Below, piece by piece: positions 44,289 to 53,098 of a DNA stretch of 64,000 nt. The DNA comes from Gaoshiqia hydrogeniformans. Its GTDB lineage: Bacteria > Bacteroidota > Bacteroidia > Bacteroidales > Prolixibacteraceae. Every line of letters starts with the position of its first letter. Positions within the stretch are counted from its first letter, which is position 1. A model generated the notes under the pieces. The model saw only the letters and a list, made by a program, of their open reading frames with translations. It did no database searches and was not told the DNA's origin. The position numbers and the translations under genes are program-made. The DNA lies in contig NZ_CP186334.1 in assembly GCF_049347105.1 (NCBI RefSeq), forward strand, positions 1,798,001 to 1,862,000, read 5' to 3'.

Positions 44289-44807
44289 TTAATATTCAAC
44301 AATGGAATGTGTTTCGTAATCTGAAAGGATCTTTTTATTTCCGTTGTCAATAAACTTCAAATCACAAATAAAAGAAAAGTAAATCTTTTTCACATTTAGC
44401 TGCTGCACCAGTTTCAGAGCAGCCAGGGCAGTACCTCCTGTTGCCAGCAAATCGTCATGGATCAACACCACATCTTCTTCGGTTAAGGCATCCAGGTGCA
44501 TTTCGATGGTATCGGTCCCGTATTCCAGATCGTACGATTCACTGATGGTTTGTGCAGGCAATTTGCCTTTTTTCCGGGCGGGCACAAAACCGGCATTCAA
44601 ACAATAGGCCACCGCCCCGCCGACAATAAAACCCCTCGACTCCAATGAAACAATCTTCGTAATATTCTTCCCTTTGAAGTTTTCACAGATCTGGTCTACC
44701 ACTTCTCTGAAAGCAGTCTCGTTTTTCAAAAGGGTGGTAATATCCTTAAAATTGATTCCCTTTTCCGGATAGTCCGGGATTTCGCGTATAATCTCTTTTA
44801 AATTCAT
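44289..44807 (-). CDS. apt: Adenine phosphoribosyltransferase
   Basis: 172 residues, the normal length. The PRPP-binding loop is VVLIHDDLLATGGTALAAL. Other family motifs are FKDITTLL near 20-27 and VSLESRGFIVGGAVAY. It salvages adenine to AMP. Between mnmG and uvrC on the same strand, 45 bases after a parS site, so it is likely transcribed together with the flanking genes. Confidence 0.95.
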   Translation of the reverse strand: MNLKEIIREIPDYPEKGINFKDITTLLKNETAFREVVDQICENFKGKNITKIVSLESRGFIVGGAVAYCLNAGFVPARKKGKLPAQTISESYDLEYGTDTIEMHLDALTEEDVVLIHDDLLATGGTALAALKLVQQLNVKKIYFSFICDLKFIDNGNKKILSDYETHSIVEY

Positions 44808-44852
44808 TGTATATTTTATCAGAAACAGATGGTATTTTTTTGTGATTTTAAA

Positions 44853-44868
44853 TGTTCCACGTGGAACA
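44853..44868. promoter_or_regulatory. parS: parS centromere site (ParB-binding palindrome)
   Basis: TGTTCCACGTGGAACA, a perfect 16-bp palindrome, directly next to the mnmG stop codon (44869-44871) in the gap before apt. The sequence equals the well-known parS variant of pseudomonads and differs from the Bacillus consensus (TGTTTCACGTGAAACA) by two symmetric bases. parS sites cluster near the origin and load ParB for chromosome segregation. parA and parB are not in this window. Confidence 0.88.
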
Positions 44869-46746
44869 CTATCTCCCCAGCATGATCAAAAGCACATTAA
44901 TATCCGCCGGACTTACCCCCGAAATCCGGCTCGCCTGCCCGATGGTTTTAGGCCGGATGCGCGACAGTTTTTGCCGGGCTTCCATCGAAATGGTATGGAT
45001 AGCCTCGTAATCGAACCGGTTTTCGATATTCATATTCTCAAGCCTTTTAAACTTATCCGCCATCTGTTTTTCACGTTCGATGTAGCCTGAATACTTAATC
45101 AGAATTTCAGCCGACTCCAGAATCTCATTAAACCGGTTTTCCGGGATTCTCTTCAGAAATTTATTGAAAGGCACGATTGGTTCCACCAAATCAAAAATTG
45201 ACAGTTGGGGTCGCGAAATAATATCTTTCAACTTAACCGCCTGCTTTAAAACAGAGGTATTTTTCTCCTCCAAAACGGAATTAATGTATTGTGGTTTGAT
45301 CGAAAAACCGGAAACAAAATCAATAATTTCATCCCTGTATTTCAACTTTTCTTCCAATAAGTCCATGCGCTCCTTCCCGGCCAAACCCAGCTCAAAGCCT
45401 TTCGGCGTCAAGCGGGCATCAGCATCATCCTGCCTCAAAAGAATCCGATACTCTGCCCGCGAAGTAAACATCCGGTAAGGCTCATCCACGCCTTTTGTTA
45501 CCAAATCGTCAATCAACACACCCATGTAAGCCTCATCGCGGCTCAACCTGAAATCGGGCAAACCGAAGGCCTTCTGATGAGCATTAATGCCCGCCATCAA
45601 GCCCTGGGCAGCTGCTTCTTCGTAGCCGGTTGTACCGTTAATCTGTCCGGCAAAAAAAAGATTATTAATCAACTTTGTTTCAAGCGTATGATACAACTGG
45701 GTCGGATCGAAATAATCGTATTCAATGGCATAACCCGGCCTAAAAATGCGCGCCTCCTCCAAACCCGGAATTAAGCGTAATGCTTTATACTGCACATCCC
45801 AGGGAAGCGACGATGAAAAACCGTTCAAATAATACTCAATGGTTGTTTCGCCCTCCGGTTCGAGAAACAACTGGTGCTGCAGTTTCTCCGAAAAAGTAAC
45901 AATCTTTGATTCGATGCTCGGACAATACCGCGGGCCGGTACTCTGAATGGTCCCGTTATACATCGGAGAATCATCAAAACCTTCTTCCAGTATTTTATGA
46001 ACCTCCTTATTGGTATAGGTAATCCAGCAACTACGCTGTTTTAAAGGTGATTTTTCGCCGGGTAAATACGAAAATTTATAATATCCCTCATCGCCCTTTT
46101 GCTCGGCCAATTTCGAAAAATCAATGGTTCTTCCGTCGATCCTTACCGGCGTTCCTGTTTTTAAACGCCCGGTTACAAAGCCGGCTTCGGCCAACTGGTC
46201 GCTGATAAAATAGGATGCGGACTCCCCGATCCGGCCGCCCTCCATCTGCGAGCGCCCAATGTGCATTAAACCATTCAAAAACGTACCGTTGGTCAATACT
46301 ACCGTTTTCGATTTAAACTCAACGCCAATTTTTGTTTTAACGCCCTTTACCTCCCCGTTTTCAATCAACAGGTGAACCACGGCATCCTGCCAAAGATCTA
46401 AATTATCAATCTTTTCCAGTTCATTCCGCCACATTTCAGAAAAACGCATCCGGTCGCTTTGCGCACGCGGACTCCACATCGCCGGTCCCTTTGAACGGTT
46501 TAGCATCCGAAACTGGATGGAAGTCCGGTCGGTAATGATGCCGGTATAACCGCCCAGGGCATCAATTTCGCGTACAATCTGCCCCTTTGCAATTCCTCCG
46601 ATAGCCGGATTACACGACATCTGGGCATACTTTCCCATATCCATGGTGATGAGTAATGTCTTCGATCCCAAATTTGCGGACGCAGCGGCTGCTTCACAAC
46701 CGGCATGGCCCCCTCCTACTACAATGACATCGTAATATGGTAACAT
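44869..46746 (-). CDS. mnmG: tRNA uridine-34 carboxymethylaminomethyl enzyme MnmG (GidA)
   Basis: 625 residues. N-terminal FAD-binding GGGHAGCEAA, the family signature NPAIGGIAKGQIVREIDALG near 45-65, and GQINGTTGYEEAAAQGL near 365-380. The C-terminal helical domain (IRPKTIGQASRISGVSPADI) binds MnmE. With MnmE it modifies wobble uridine 34 in several tRNAs. In many bacteria this gene is close to the origin, consistent with the parS site at its 3' end. 52 bases after ybeY in the same orientation. Confidence 0.97.
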   Translation of the reverse strand: MLPYYDVIVVGGGHAGCEAAAASANLGSKTLLITMDMGKYAQMSCNPAIGGIAKGQIVREIDALGGYTGIITDRTSIQFRMLNRSKGPAMWSPRAQSDRMRFSEMWRNELEKIDNLDLWQDAVVHLLIENGEVKGVKTKIGVEFKSKTVVLTNGTFLNGLMHIGRSQMEGGRIGESASYFISDQLAEAGFVTGRLKTGTPVRIDGRTIDFSKLAEQKGDEGYYKFSYLPGEKSPLKQRSCWITYTNKEVHKILEEGFDDSPMYNGTIQSTGPRYCPSIESKIVTFSEKLQHQLFLEPEGETTIEYYLNGFSSSLPWDVQYKALRLIPGLEEARIFRPGYAIEYDYFDPTQLYHTLETKLINNLFFAGQINGTTGYEEAAAQGLMAGINAHQKAFGLPDFRLSRDEAYMGVLIDDLVTKGVDEPYRMFTSRAEYRILLRQDDADARLTPKGFELGLAGKERMDLLEEKLKYRDEIIDFVSGFSIKPQYINSVLEEKNTSVLKQAVKLKDIISRPQLSIFDLVEPIVPFNKFLKRIPENRFNEILESAEILIKYSGYIEREKQMADKFKRLENMNIENRFDYEAIHTISMEARQKLSRIRPKTIGQASRISGVSPADINVLLIMLGR

Positions 46747-46798
46747 CTTTAAAATTTTTTCGCCACAAAATTAATAGAAAACCTTTAATATGAAAAAG

Positions 46799-47212
46799 TT
46801 ACCATTTAGACAGGTAATAATCTTCTTTTTGGGTCATGATTTCCTTCTCCTTCGTTAACTTATCTTTATATCCGCATAAATGCAGAACCCCGTGAATCAT
46901 GATCCGATTCAACTCCTGTCCGAACTCAACCCGGTACTGTTGCGAATTTTCTCTTACCCGGTCCACGCTAATCAGAATATCGCCTGAAATCAATCCTTCG
47001 TTTACATAATCAAAGGTGATGATATCGGTGAAATAATCATGTTGCAGGTATTGTTTATTTATTTCAAGCAGGTACGAATCGCTGCAAAATACGAAACTTA
47101 AATCACCCGGTATTTTTTCTTCCTCACTGATCGCCGCCCGAATCCAGCCTTTAAGTTTTCTTTTTTCCAAATGAAGTGTCTTTACATCTTCACAATAAAA
47201 ATTGATGCTCAC
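46799..47212 (-). CDS. ybeY: Endoribonuclease YbeY (rRNA maturation)
   Basis: 137 residues. The metal site lies in IMIHGVLHLCGYKDK: His107 and His111 match, but the third ligand of the usual HGxLHLxGYDH motif is Asp117 rather than His. I recall this GYKD form from other Bacteroidota, so it is probably lineage-typical. YbeY takes part in 16S rRNA 3'-end processing and ribosome quality control. Its start overlaps the end of the RsbW-like gene by 23 bases, so translation is likely coupled. Confidence 0.92.
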   Translation of the reverse strand: MSINFYCEDVKTLHLEKRKLKGWIRAAISEEEKIPGDLSFVFCSDSYLLEINKQYLQHDYFTDIITFDYVNEGLISGDILISVDRVRENSQQYRVEFGQELNRIMIHGVLHLCGYKDKLTKEKEIMTQKEDYYLSKW

Positions 47213-47609
47213 GATTAAGTTTAAATTTTAATTGAACCAACGAACCGTTATTTTTGAAGCTAAGCTGATCAGCCAGATTACGGATAATAAACAAGCCTCT
47301 CCCACCCTCATTCCGGATATTCTCCACTGCAGTAGGATCGGGCATCTCGTGATAATTAAAACCTTCGCCTTCGTCCTCAACCTCAACAATTAAAAAATCA
47401 TCGGCGAGTTCGGCGCATATTTTTACATTCTTTGCCTGATCCAATTTATTTCCGTGTAAAATAGCATTGTTCACCGATTCGCAAATACTTAAATTAATAT
47501 AACCCGCAATCGAATCGGACACATGGTAATGACGAAGCAATTCCCGGACAAACAAATCAACTTCCTTAAGATAAACAAAACTGGATGGTATGTTAAGCTC
47601 TCTCTTCAA
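47190..47609 (-). CDS. RsbW/SpoIIAB-like anti-sigma ATPase (GHKL fold)
   Basis: 139 residues. Bergerat-fold motifs: N box INLSICESVNNAILHGNK, G1 box VEDEGEGF, G2-like NEGGRGLFIIRNLAD. Single-domain proteins of this type phosphorylate an anti-sigma-factor antagonist or act as partner-switch kinases. No antagonist (STAS) or phosphatase gene is adjacent. It overlaps ybeY by 23 bases and starts 2 bases after the DUF4175 stop, a tight three-gene arrangement. Confidence 0.88.
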   Translation of the reverse strand: MKRELNIPSSFVYLKEVDLFVRELLRHYHVSDSIAGYINLSICESVNNAILHGNKLDQAKNVKICAELADDFLIVEVEDEGEGFNYHEMPDPTAVENIRNEGGRGLFIIRNLADQLSFKNNGSLVQLKFKLNREHQFLL

Positions 47610-47611
47610 AA

Positions 47612-50600
47612 TCAGTTTTTTAGTTGATTGATGTATTTTTTATATTTCTGATCATAATAATACCGCAATCTGTAATTGTCGTATCTAATCTCTTCCATCC
47701 TGTTATCGTCTTTCTGTTTATACTCAAAAAACTCAAGCGGGTTACTATAAAATAAATCATCTGCCGTTTTCGATTCACGTTCATCATCCATCTCGCGTTC
47801 CATCTCCGCTTTTTCGGCTTTCAGTAAGCGGTCGAGAATTAAATTTTGCCGGTTGATCATCGAGCTGGTCACATTTTTATTAATTAAATCGCGTCTATTC
47901 TGTTCAATAAGGTTTTCAACCTGTTTAAGTTGTTCTTTAGCAGAACTTCCCACTTCCGAGCCGTTTACCATCTCCCGAATCATTTGTTGCAACATTTCGT
48001 GCTGCGCGAGCGATTTTCCAATGCTTTCGTTCAAATTTCCTTCCGAACCGCTTTTCATCTGCTCGATCATTTTTTCCAGCTGCTTTTTTAACGATTCCTG
48101 GGTATCCTTCAACTGGCTCATCCCGCTTTTTCCCGATCCCGGATTTTGACATTCCTGATCGCCCGGCATCCCGTCGGCCATTTGCCGCTCCATGTTTTCG
48201 AGAACTTCGTTTAAGAACAGAGCCATTTCATTAGCTGCCGTCAAGGCGTTCTGCTGAAACCGCTGCGCACTGCTCACCCTCCCCTCTCCTAACTCGTCGT
48301 TTACCTTCTCCATCGAAAAAGTCATTTTCATCAGTTCGCCGGTTACTTTTGAACTGATAGCCGGCGTACGTTCGGCAAGCGCATATAACGAATCTTTAAC
48401 CACCTTACTTTGACCAACCAGTTGTTCCTGCATCAAACGCAGCCGGCCAATGACCGGATCACTCAAGCTGACGCCGAATGAACCAGTCATAATTCGTTCC
48501 TGATTCAAAGACAAATATAAAAGGTTATTTAACAACTGACGCAAATGAAAAACATTTTCAGCCTGTTGTTGCTGCTGGTTATTTTCTGCCATCCTTCGAA
48601 CCAGAAAAGCAAGGTTTTCAAGCATTTTAGCATTCTCTTCCATACTTGTTTTTGCCCTGTTATTTCGTTTATTCTCCAAATGATCCGTAATTTCGCCGTA
48701 TTTCCGGTATATCTCTTCAAACTCCGGATCAAGAACAAACAAATTCATCGGCTTTTTCAGTGTCTTATTTAACTCCAACAAGGTCTGAAATTCCTCTTTA
48801 ACCGATTTCAACAGCTCAAAATTATCGTTCTCTCTCGATAAAATATCCTGAAAATCCTTCTTTCTATTCAACTCATAACTGTTATTTAACTCCTTCTCTG
48901 CCAACTCATTCAAAAAACCGGAAATCTGCTCCAGCTTTTGAATAATTTTCATCCGTTTCAGCAACTGTAAATTTCGTTCCAACTGGCTGGAAAGGTCGTC
49001 CAAAGGAAATTTTGACTGATTCATAAGCTGATCCAGTTTCTGTTGATCAAACTCGCGGGCCAGTTTATTAAACTCGTCAAACAACGCCTTCAACTCGTCG
49101 GTCATAATCTCGTCGAGCAACTGTTCAATTTCCTGCTGCTGTTTGATAATCTTCGATTTGTCTTCCGAAAACGAATTCATCAGCCGGTTCATATCCGAGT
49201 TCGTTCGTTTTAACTGATCAAGCTGTCTTTCAAGCTGATCCTTCTTATTTAAAATTTCCTGAATCAACTGCTGCTTTTCCCAATCCGAAATATCGCCCAC
49301 CGACTTAAACTTTAACTCTTCCACCGATCGTTTAAGCTCTTTACTCAGCTCAAAACTCTGCATCATTAACTCCTGCACATCAGAAAACGACTGACTGTCG
49401 GCCGACAACTTTTCCTTACCGGAAGGAAAACTTAGCTGAAAAACCTCTGAACTCGCTCCTTTAAAGCCATGAAAATAGTCGTTATCTTTCACCGTAAAAT
49501 AATACGATACCTGATCGGAAGAACCGGATAATTCGTTAAAATTAAAGGTAAAGTAAAAATGTTGCTCGTTCAGATTCTTCAAAACAGGAATAGAAATCAA
49601 ACTGTCTTTCTGATTAAAATAGAGATTAAAAAACAAATCGGAGAACCCGTAGTCATCCGATATCGCACCCTTAAAGTAATACCTGAAAAAATCGAGCGAA
49701 TCGGCTAACTGAACCACGTCAATCCGGGGATAAAGATCGGGTATCACCTCAATTTTAAAATGCAGATAATCTTTACTTTGAAAAAATCGGTTAGCCAGCG
49801 AAACCGAATAAGGCATATTCCGCTTCGCCCGGTAATCAACTCTGAACAAACCGCCTTCAGAACCGCCGTAAAGCGCTTCATCATCCAACCAGACGGCCAG
49901 ACTGTCGGTATCCAGCGTCTTAAAATTCCAGTGAATGGTCGTTCCGTAAGGAACAGTCAAATCACCTGTATTGTGAATCGTTTCCTTTTGATAACCGGTA
50001 TAAGCCGGCGGAACAAAATCGATTGAATAATTTAATACCGAAGGACTTGGCAACACCGTTAACCGGTATTTTTCGGATACATGAGTTAAATCGGTAAAAT
50101 AAAACTCCAAATCATTGTAAACCAGATCCAACTGATACCGAAACAAATCTTCATCCCCTTCCATTAAAAAATTATTTTCACCGATATTGATATATAAAAT
50201 AGCAGGAACTTTTCTTCCCGCACATTTTACTTTAATTTCAACCGAATCGCCTTTCCTTACCTGCAAATCAGTATTTAATAACTGAAACGTAAAAGGACCG
50301 GGTTTCATAAATTGCTGATTGAAATGAATCAGCCGGTAGCCCGCTTCGGTATATAAACCCGGGAATAACACCGAAAAAGCAAAAACAGAGAACAAAGTCA
50401 TCAAAAAAGCCAAGCCAGTCCATTTTAGTTTTTTAAAATCAACAGCCAGGTTAAAATTGAAAAACTTAATCTGATCGATCTTCCGGTCTATACTGGCCCA
50501 TACCAAAGCATTAGCAGAATCTTTCTCTTCAGCCAGCTCCAGTATATTAATCAGTTTATCCTCTATCTCGCCAAAATGCTTACTTATCAGTTCTGATGCT

Positions 50601-50878
50601 TGTTTATACGTTATCGGCTTAAACAATCCGATCAGTTTACCCGCGGGGATAAAAATAAACCACACCGCCAAAAACACAATAAAAAGCAGCGAAAGAAAAA
50701 AGAAAAGTCCGCGTATAAAAGTCGGGGTATATTGAAAATGTTCTATCAGTACCAGGAAACTGTAATAACAAAGAAACCAAACCAAAAAGCTTAACAAGCC
50801 TTTCAGCAAGCGGTACAAATAAAACTTCCTTTTAAAAGTTTTCAGTTTATCAACAAGCTGTTCATAGTTGGCAGACAT
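47612..50878 (-). CDS. DUF4175-family large membrane protein with extended coiled coil
   Basis: 1088 residues. Three N-terminal membrane segments (about 18-42, 54-76 and 153-175) precede a long beta-rich extracytoplasmic region (about 190-480) and very long Gln/Lys/Glu-rich coiled coils (about 500-1010), ending with a Tyr-rich tail. I take it for the DUF4175 family of Bacteroidota, whose role is unknown. First gene of the leftward block, bordering the candidate origin region. Its 5' end contains one TTATCAACAAGCT copy (50847-50859). Base composition is more AT-rich than in the flanking genes. Confidence 0.85.
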   Translation of the reverse strand: MSANYEQLVDKLKTFKRKFYLYRLLKGLLSFLVWFLCYYSFLVLIEHFQYTPTFIRGLFFFLSLLFIVFLAVWFIFIPAGKLIGLFKPITYKQASELISKHFGEIEDKLINILELAEEKDSANALVWASIDRKIDQIKFFNFNLAVDFKKLKWTGLAFLMTLFSVFAFSVLFPGLYTEAGYRLIHFNQQFMKPGPFTFQLLNTDLQVRKGDSVEIKVKCAGRKVPAILYINIGENNFLMEGDEDLFRYQLDLVYNDLEFYFTDLTHVSEKYRLTVLPSPSVLNYSIDFVPPAYTGYQKETIHNTGDLTVPYGTTIHWNFKTLDTDSLAVWLDDEALYGGSEGGLFRVDYRAKRNMPYSVSLANRFFQSKDYLHFKIEVIPDLYPRIDVVQLADSLDFFRYYFKGAISDDYGFSDLFFNLYFNQKDSLISIPVLKNLNEQHFYFTFNFNELSGSSDQVSYYFTVKDNDYFHGFKGASSEVFQLSFPSGKEKLSADSQSFSDVQELMMQSFELSKELKRSVEELKFKSVGDISDWEKQQLIQEILNKKDQLERQLDQLKRTNSDMNRLMNSFSEDKSKIIKQQQEIEQLLDEIMTDELKALFDEFNKLAREFDQQKLDQLMNQSKFPLDDLSSQLERNLQLLKRMKIIQKLEQISGFLNELAEKELNNSYELNRKKDFQDILSRENDNFELLKSVKEEFQTLLELNKTLKKPMNLFVLDPEFEEIYRKYGEITDHLENKRNNRAKTSMEENAKMLENLAFLVRRMAENNQQQQQAENVFHLRQLLNNLLYLSLNQERIMTGSFGVSLSDPVIGRLRLMQEQLVGQSKVVKDSLYALAERTPAISSKVTGELMKMTFSMEKVNDELGEGRVSSAQRFQQNALTAANEMALFLNEVLENMERQMADGMPGDQECQNPGSGKSGMSQLKDTQESLKKQLEKMIEQMKSGSEGNLNESIGKSLAQHEMLQQMIREMVNGSEVGSSAKEQLKQVENLIEQNRRDLINKNVTSSMINRQNLILDRLLKAEKAEMEREMDDERESKTADDLFYSNPLEFFEYKQKDDNRMEEIRYDNYRLRYYYDQKYKKYINQLKN

Positions 50879-51379
50879 TTTTTCCTAAATTTCTTAAATA
50901 CAGCCACAAAATAAAACGTTTCATTGTTAATTATTAAAACAAAACTGTTTGTAGAATTTCCACAAAAAAACACATCAAAATTTTCGATTTGAACAAATAA
51001 TTTTAAGATCTGTCACTCACATCAAAATCAAGAAAAATTCATTCAAAAAGACCAAACAAAAATAAACAGTAAAAAGAGAAACAAAGAGATTGAATAAATT
51101 AAAAACAAACACTATCAACAATTGTTAGTTAAATTTGAAACTGCTTTGATTTTTAAGATGTAAAGCTGTTGGCGGCCCGTTCATAAAAATGAAAAACAAA
51201 CAAAATTTCAAAAAAACAAGGTTTCTAAAAAAAACTTTTCAAGCTTATCAACAAGCTATCATTAATTACATATTCAATTTCATTTTAAAAGTAAATAATA
51301 ATACTTGATGATTTAAAGCGGAAGATGGGTTTCCTTTTTGTAAAAAATGGAATTAAATTTACACGCCATTTAGTGTCGT
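50847..51379. other. Candidate chromosomal replication origin (AT-rich divergent gap)
   Basis: The gap 50879-51379 is very AT-rich, about 500 bases without genes, with neighbouring genes transcribed away on both sides. TTATCAACAAGCT occurs at 50847-50859 and again at 51245-51257; its first nine bases are one mismatch from the DnaA box TTATCCACA. CTATCAACA at 51112-51120 is a weaker copy, followed by the palindrome-like CAACAATTGTTAG. A parS site lies 6 kb away. No dnaA or dnaN gene is near, so the call rests on pattern only. Confidence 0.4.
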
Positions 51380-51769
51380 ATGATGAATGAAAAGCTTTCC
51401 ATACTGTTGGTTGAAGATAATGTGCTGAATCAGAGGATTGTTACATTCGGTTTGAAAAAATATAACCACGAAGTTAGTATTGCCAATAATGGTAAAGAAG
51501 CATTGGACATGTTCAAAAAAGGCAAGTTCGATGTGATTTTGATGGATATCATGATGCCGGTGATGGATGGTTTGGAAGCCACCTTAAAAATTCGCGAATA
51601 CGAAAATTCGAATAATCATCAGGAACAAACCCCTATTATTGCCATTACAGCCAATACCATGGACAACGACCGGGAAAAATGCCTGTCGTACGGCATGAAT
51701 GAGTTTATGGCCAAGCCCTTTGACGTTGAAAAACTCAAACAAATTTTCGAAGATCTCTCCATTTATTAA
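51380..51769 (+). CDS. Single-domain response regulator (receiver only)
   Basis: 129 residues forming a complete CheY-like receiver: acidic pocket Glu12/Asp13 (LLVEDN), phospho-acceptor Asp56 in VILMDIMMP, conserved Thr in IAITANT, and Lys in FMAKPFD. There is no output domain. Such proteins relay phosphate from hybrid histidine kinases; the cognate kinase is not in the window. First rightward gene after the candidate origin. The second Met is an alternative start. Confidence 0.92.
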   Translation: MMNEKLSILLVEDNVLNQRIVTFGLKKYNHEVSIANNGKEALDMFKKGKFDVILMDIMMPVMDGLEATLKIREYENSNNHQEQTPIIAITANTMDNDREKCLSYGMNEFMAKPFDVEKLKQIFEDLSIY

Positions 51770-51982
51770 CTCCACTTTTCGGTTTTCTGCCTTCCTTCCT
51801 GCTCCAATGTTGTTAACAATTCCTAAGCGGGGGAAAAAATGAAAAAAAACTGTTACTTTCACTTTTTACCTTAAGATATTAATGCAGTCTAAATATGTGC
51901 CTGTTATTTGGTATGTATTTTTGTGTTCCTCTGTTTCGTAGTTTATGACCGAAAAAAACCAATTTAACCAAGATATCAGCGA

Positions 51983-53098
51983 ATGAAAAAGTCCATCCGT
52001 GTATCCATTACCGTTACAACCATACTTTTATTGGGAGGAATTATTTTCTACCCGAAAATAAAACGCTTTTTTCAGCCCAAAGAAAAACAGCATACAGCTG
52101 TTCTTTCAGCCCGCGGAGGCGCAGGTCAACCACTTTATGCCAGCGGTTATATCCTTGTACCCACCAAAATGAACGAACTGATATACAGTACCGGATCGCT
52201 TATTCCCGATGAAGAGGTTGAATTATCATTCGAAACTTCGGGTAAAATAGTAGGTATTTATTTTTCGGAAGGAAGCCGTGTGAAAAAAGGCGACCTGCTG
52301 GCCAAAATGAACGATAAACCGCTTCAGGCACAGCTTTTAAAGCTTCAGGCACAGATGAAATTAACGCAGGAACGCGAATTTCGTCAGCGGCAGCTGCTCG
52401 ACCGCGATGCCATCAGCCGCGAAAGTTACGACCAGGTATCCACCGAACTTCAGTCGCTCGAAGCCGATATTATGCTGATTGAAGCGCGTATTACCGAAAC
52501 GGAACTTCGCGCGCCTTTCGACGGCATTGTCGGCTTACGCATGATCAGCGAAGGCGCTTTTGCCGGCACACAAACAAAAATAGTGCGCCTGGTAAAAATA
52601 AGTCCTTTGAAAATCGAATTTTCGATTCCCGAACGCTATGCCGGCGAGGTAGAACCCGGCTTTCCGATTAGTTTTGTACTGGACGGAACGCCCGAAGCCT
52701 TTACAGCCAGGGTGTATGCCGTTGATCCGAAGGTAGATGTAGATACCCGCACCATTGTGGTACGCGCCTTATATCCCAACCTGAATGAAGAGCTTAAGCC
52801 CGGGCGGTTTGCCAGTGTACGCGCGCGTCTGTCGCAGATCGAACATGCCGTATCGGTTCCCACCGAGGCGATTATTCCTGAAATGGACGGTGAAAAAGTG
52901 TTCATCTACAAAAACGGGCGAGCCCAGGAAGTAAAAGTGACGATCGGACTGCGCACCGAATCGTACATCCAGATACGCGATGGACTTCATTTTGGAGATA
53001 CGTTGCTTACCACAGCCATTCTTCAACTCCGTCAAGGCCTTCCTGTTCAGCTTGATACGCTGATTACCAATGAACATTTAGTAAACAGTACACGATGA
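51983..53098 (+). CDS. RND efflux periplasmic adaptor (MFP, HlyD/AcrA type)
   Basis: 371 residues. One N-terminal membrane anchor (about 7-25), then the barrel-sandwich/lipoyl half-motifs (ELSFETSGKIVGIYFSEGSR, and ITETELRAPFDGIVGLRMIS), a short coiled-coil hairpin (about 110-170) and beta-barrel and membrane-proximal domains. It bridges the inner-membrane pump and the TolC-like channel encoded next. The gene overlaps the RND pump gene by 4 bases. A possible promoter box TATTTTTG lies at 51916-51923. Confidence 0.94.
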   Translation: MKKSIRVSITVTTILLLGGIIFYPKIKRFFQPKEKQHTAVLSARGGAGQPLYASGYILVPTKMNELIYSTGSLIPDEEVELSFETSGKIVGIYFSEGSRVKKGDLLAKMNDKPLQAQLLKLQAQMKLTQEREFRQRQLLDRDAISRESYDQVSTELQSLEADIMLIEARITETELRAPFDGIVGLRMISEGAFAGTQTKIVRLVKISPLKIEFSIPERYAGEVEPGFPISFVLDGTPEAFTARVYAVDPKVDVDTRTIVVRALYPNLNEELKPGRFASVRARLSQIEHAVSVPTEAIIPEMDGEKVFIYKNGRAQEVKVTIGLRTESYIQIRDGLHFGDTLLTTAILQLRQGLPVQLDTLITNEHLVNSTR

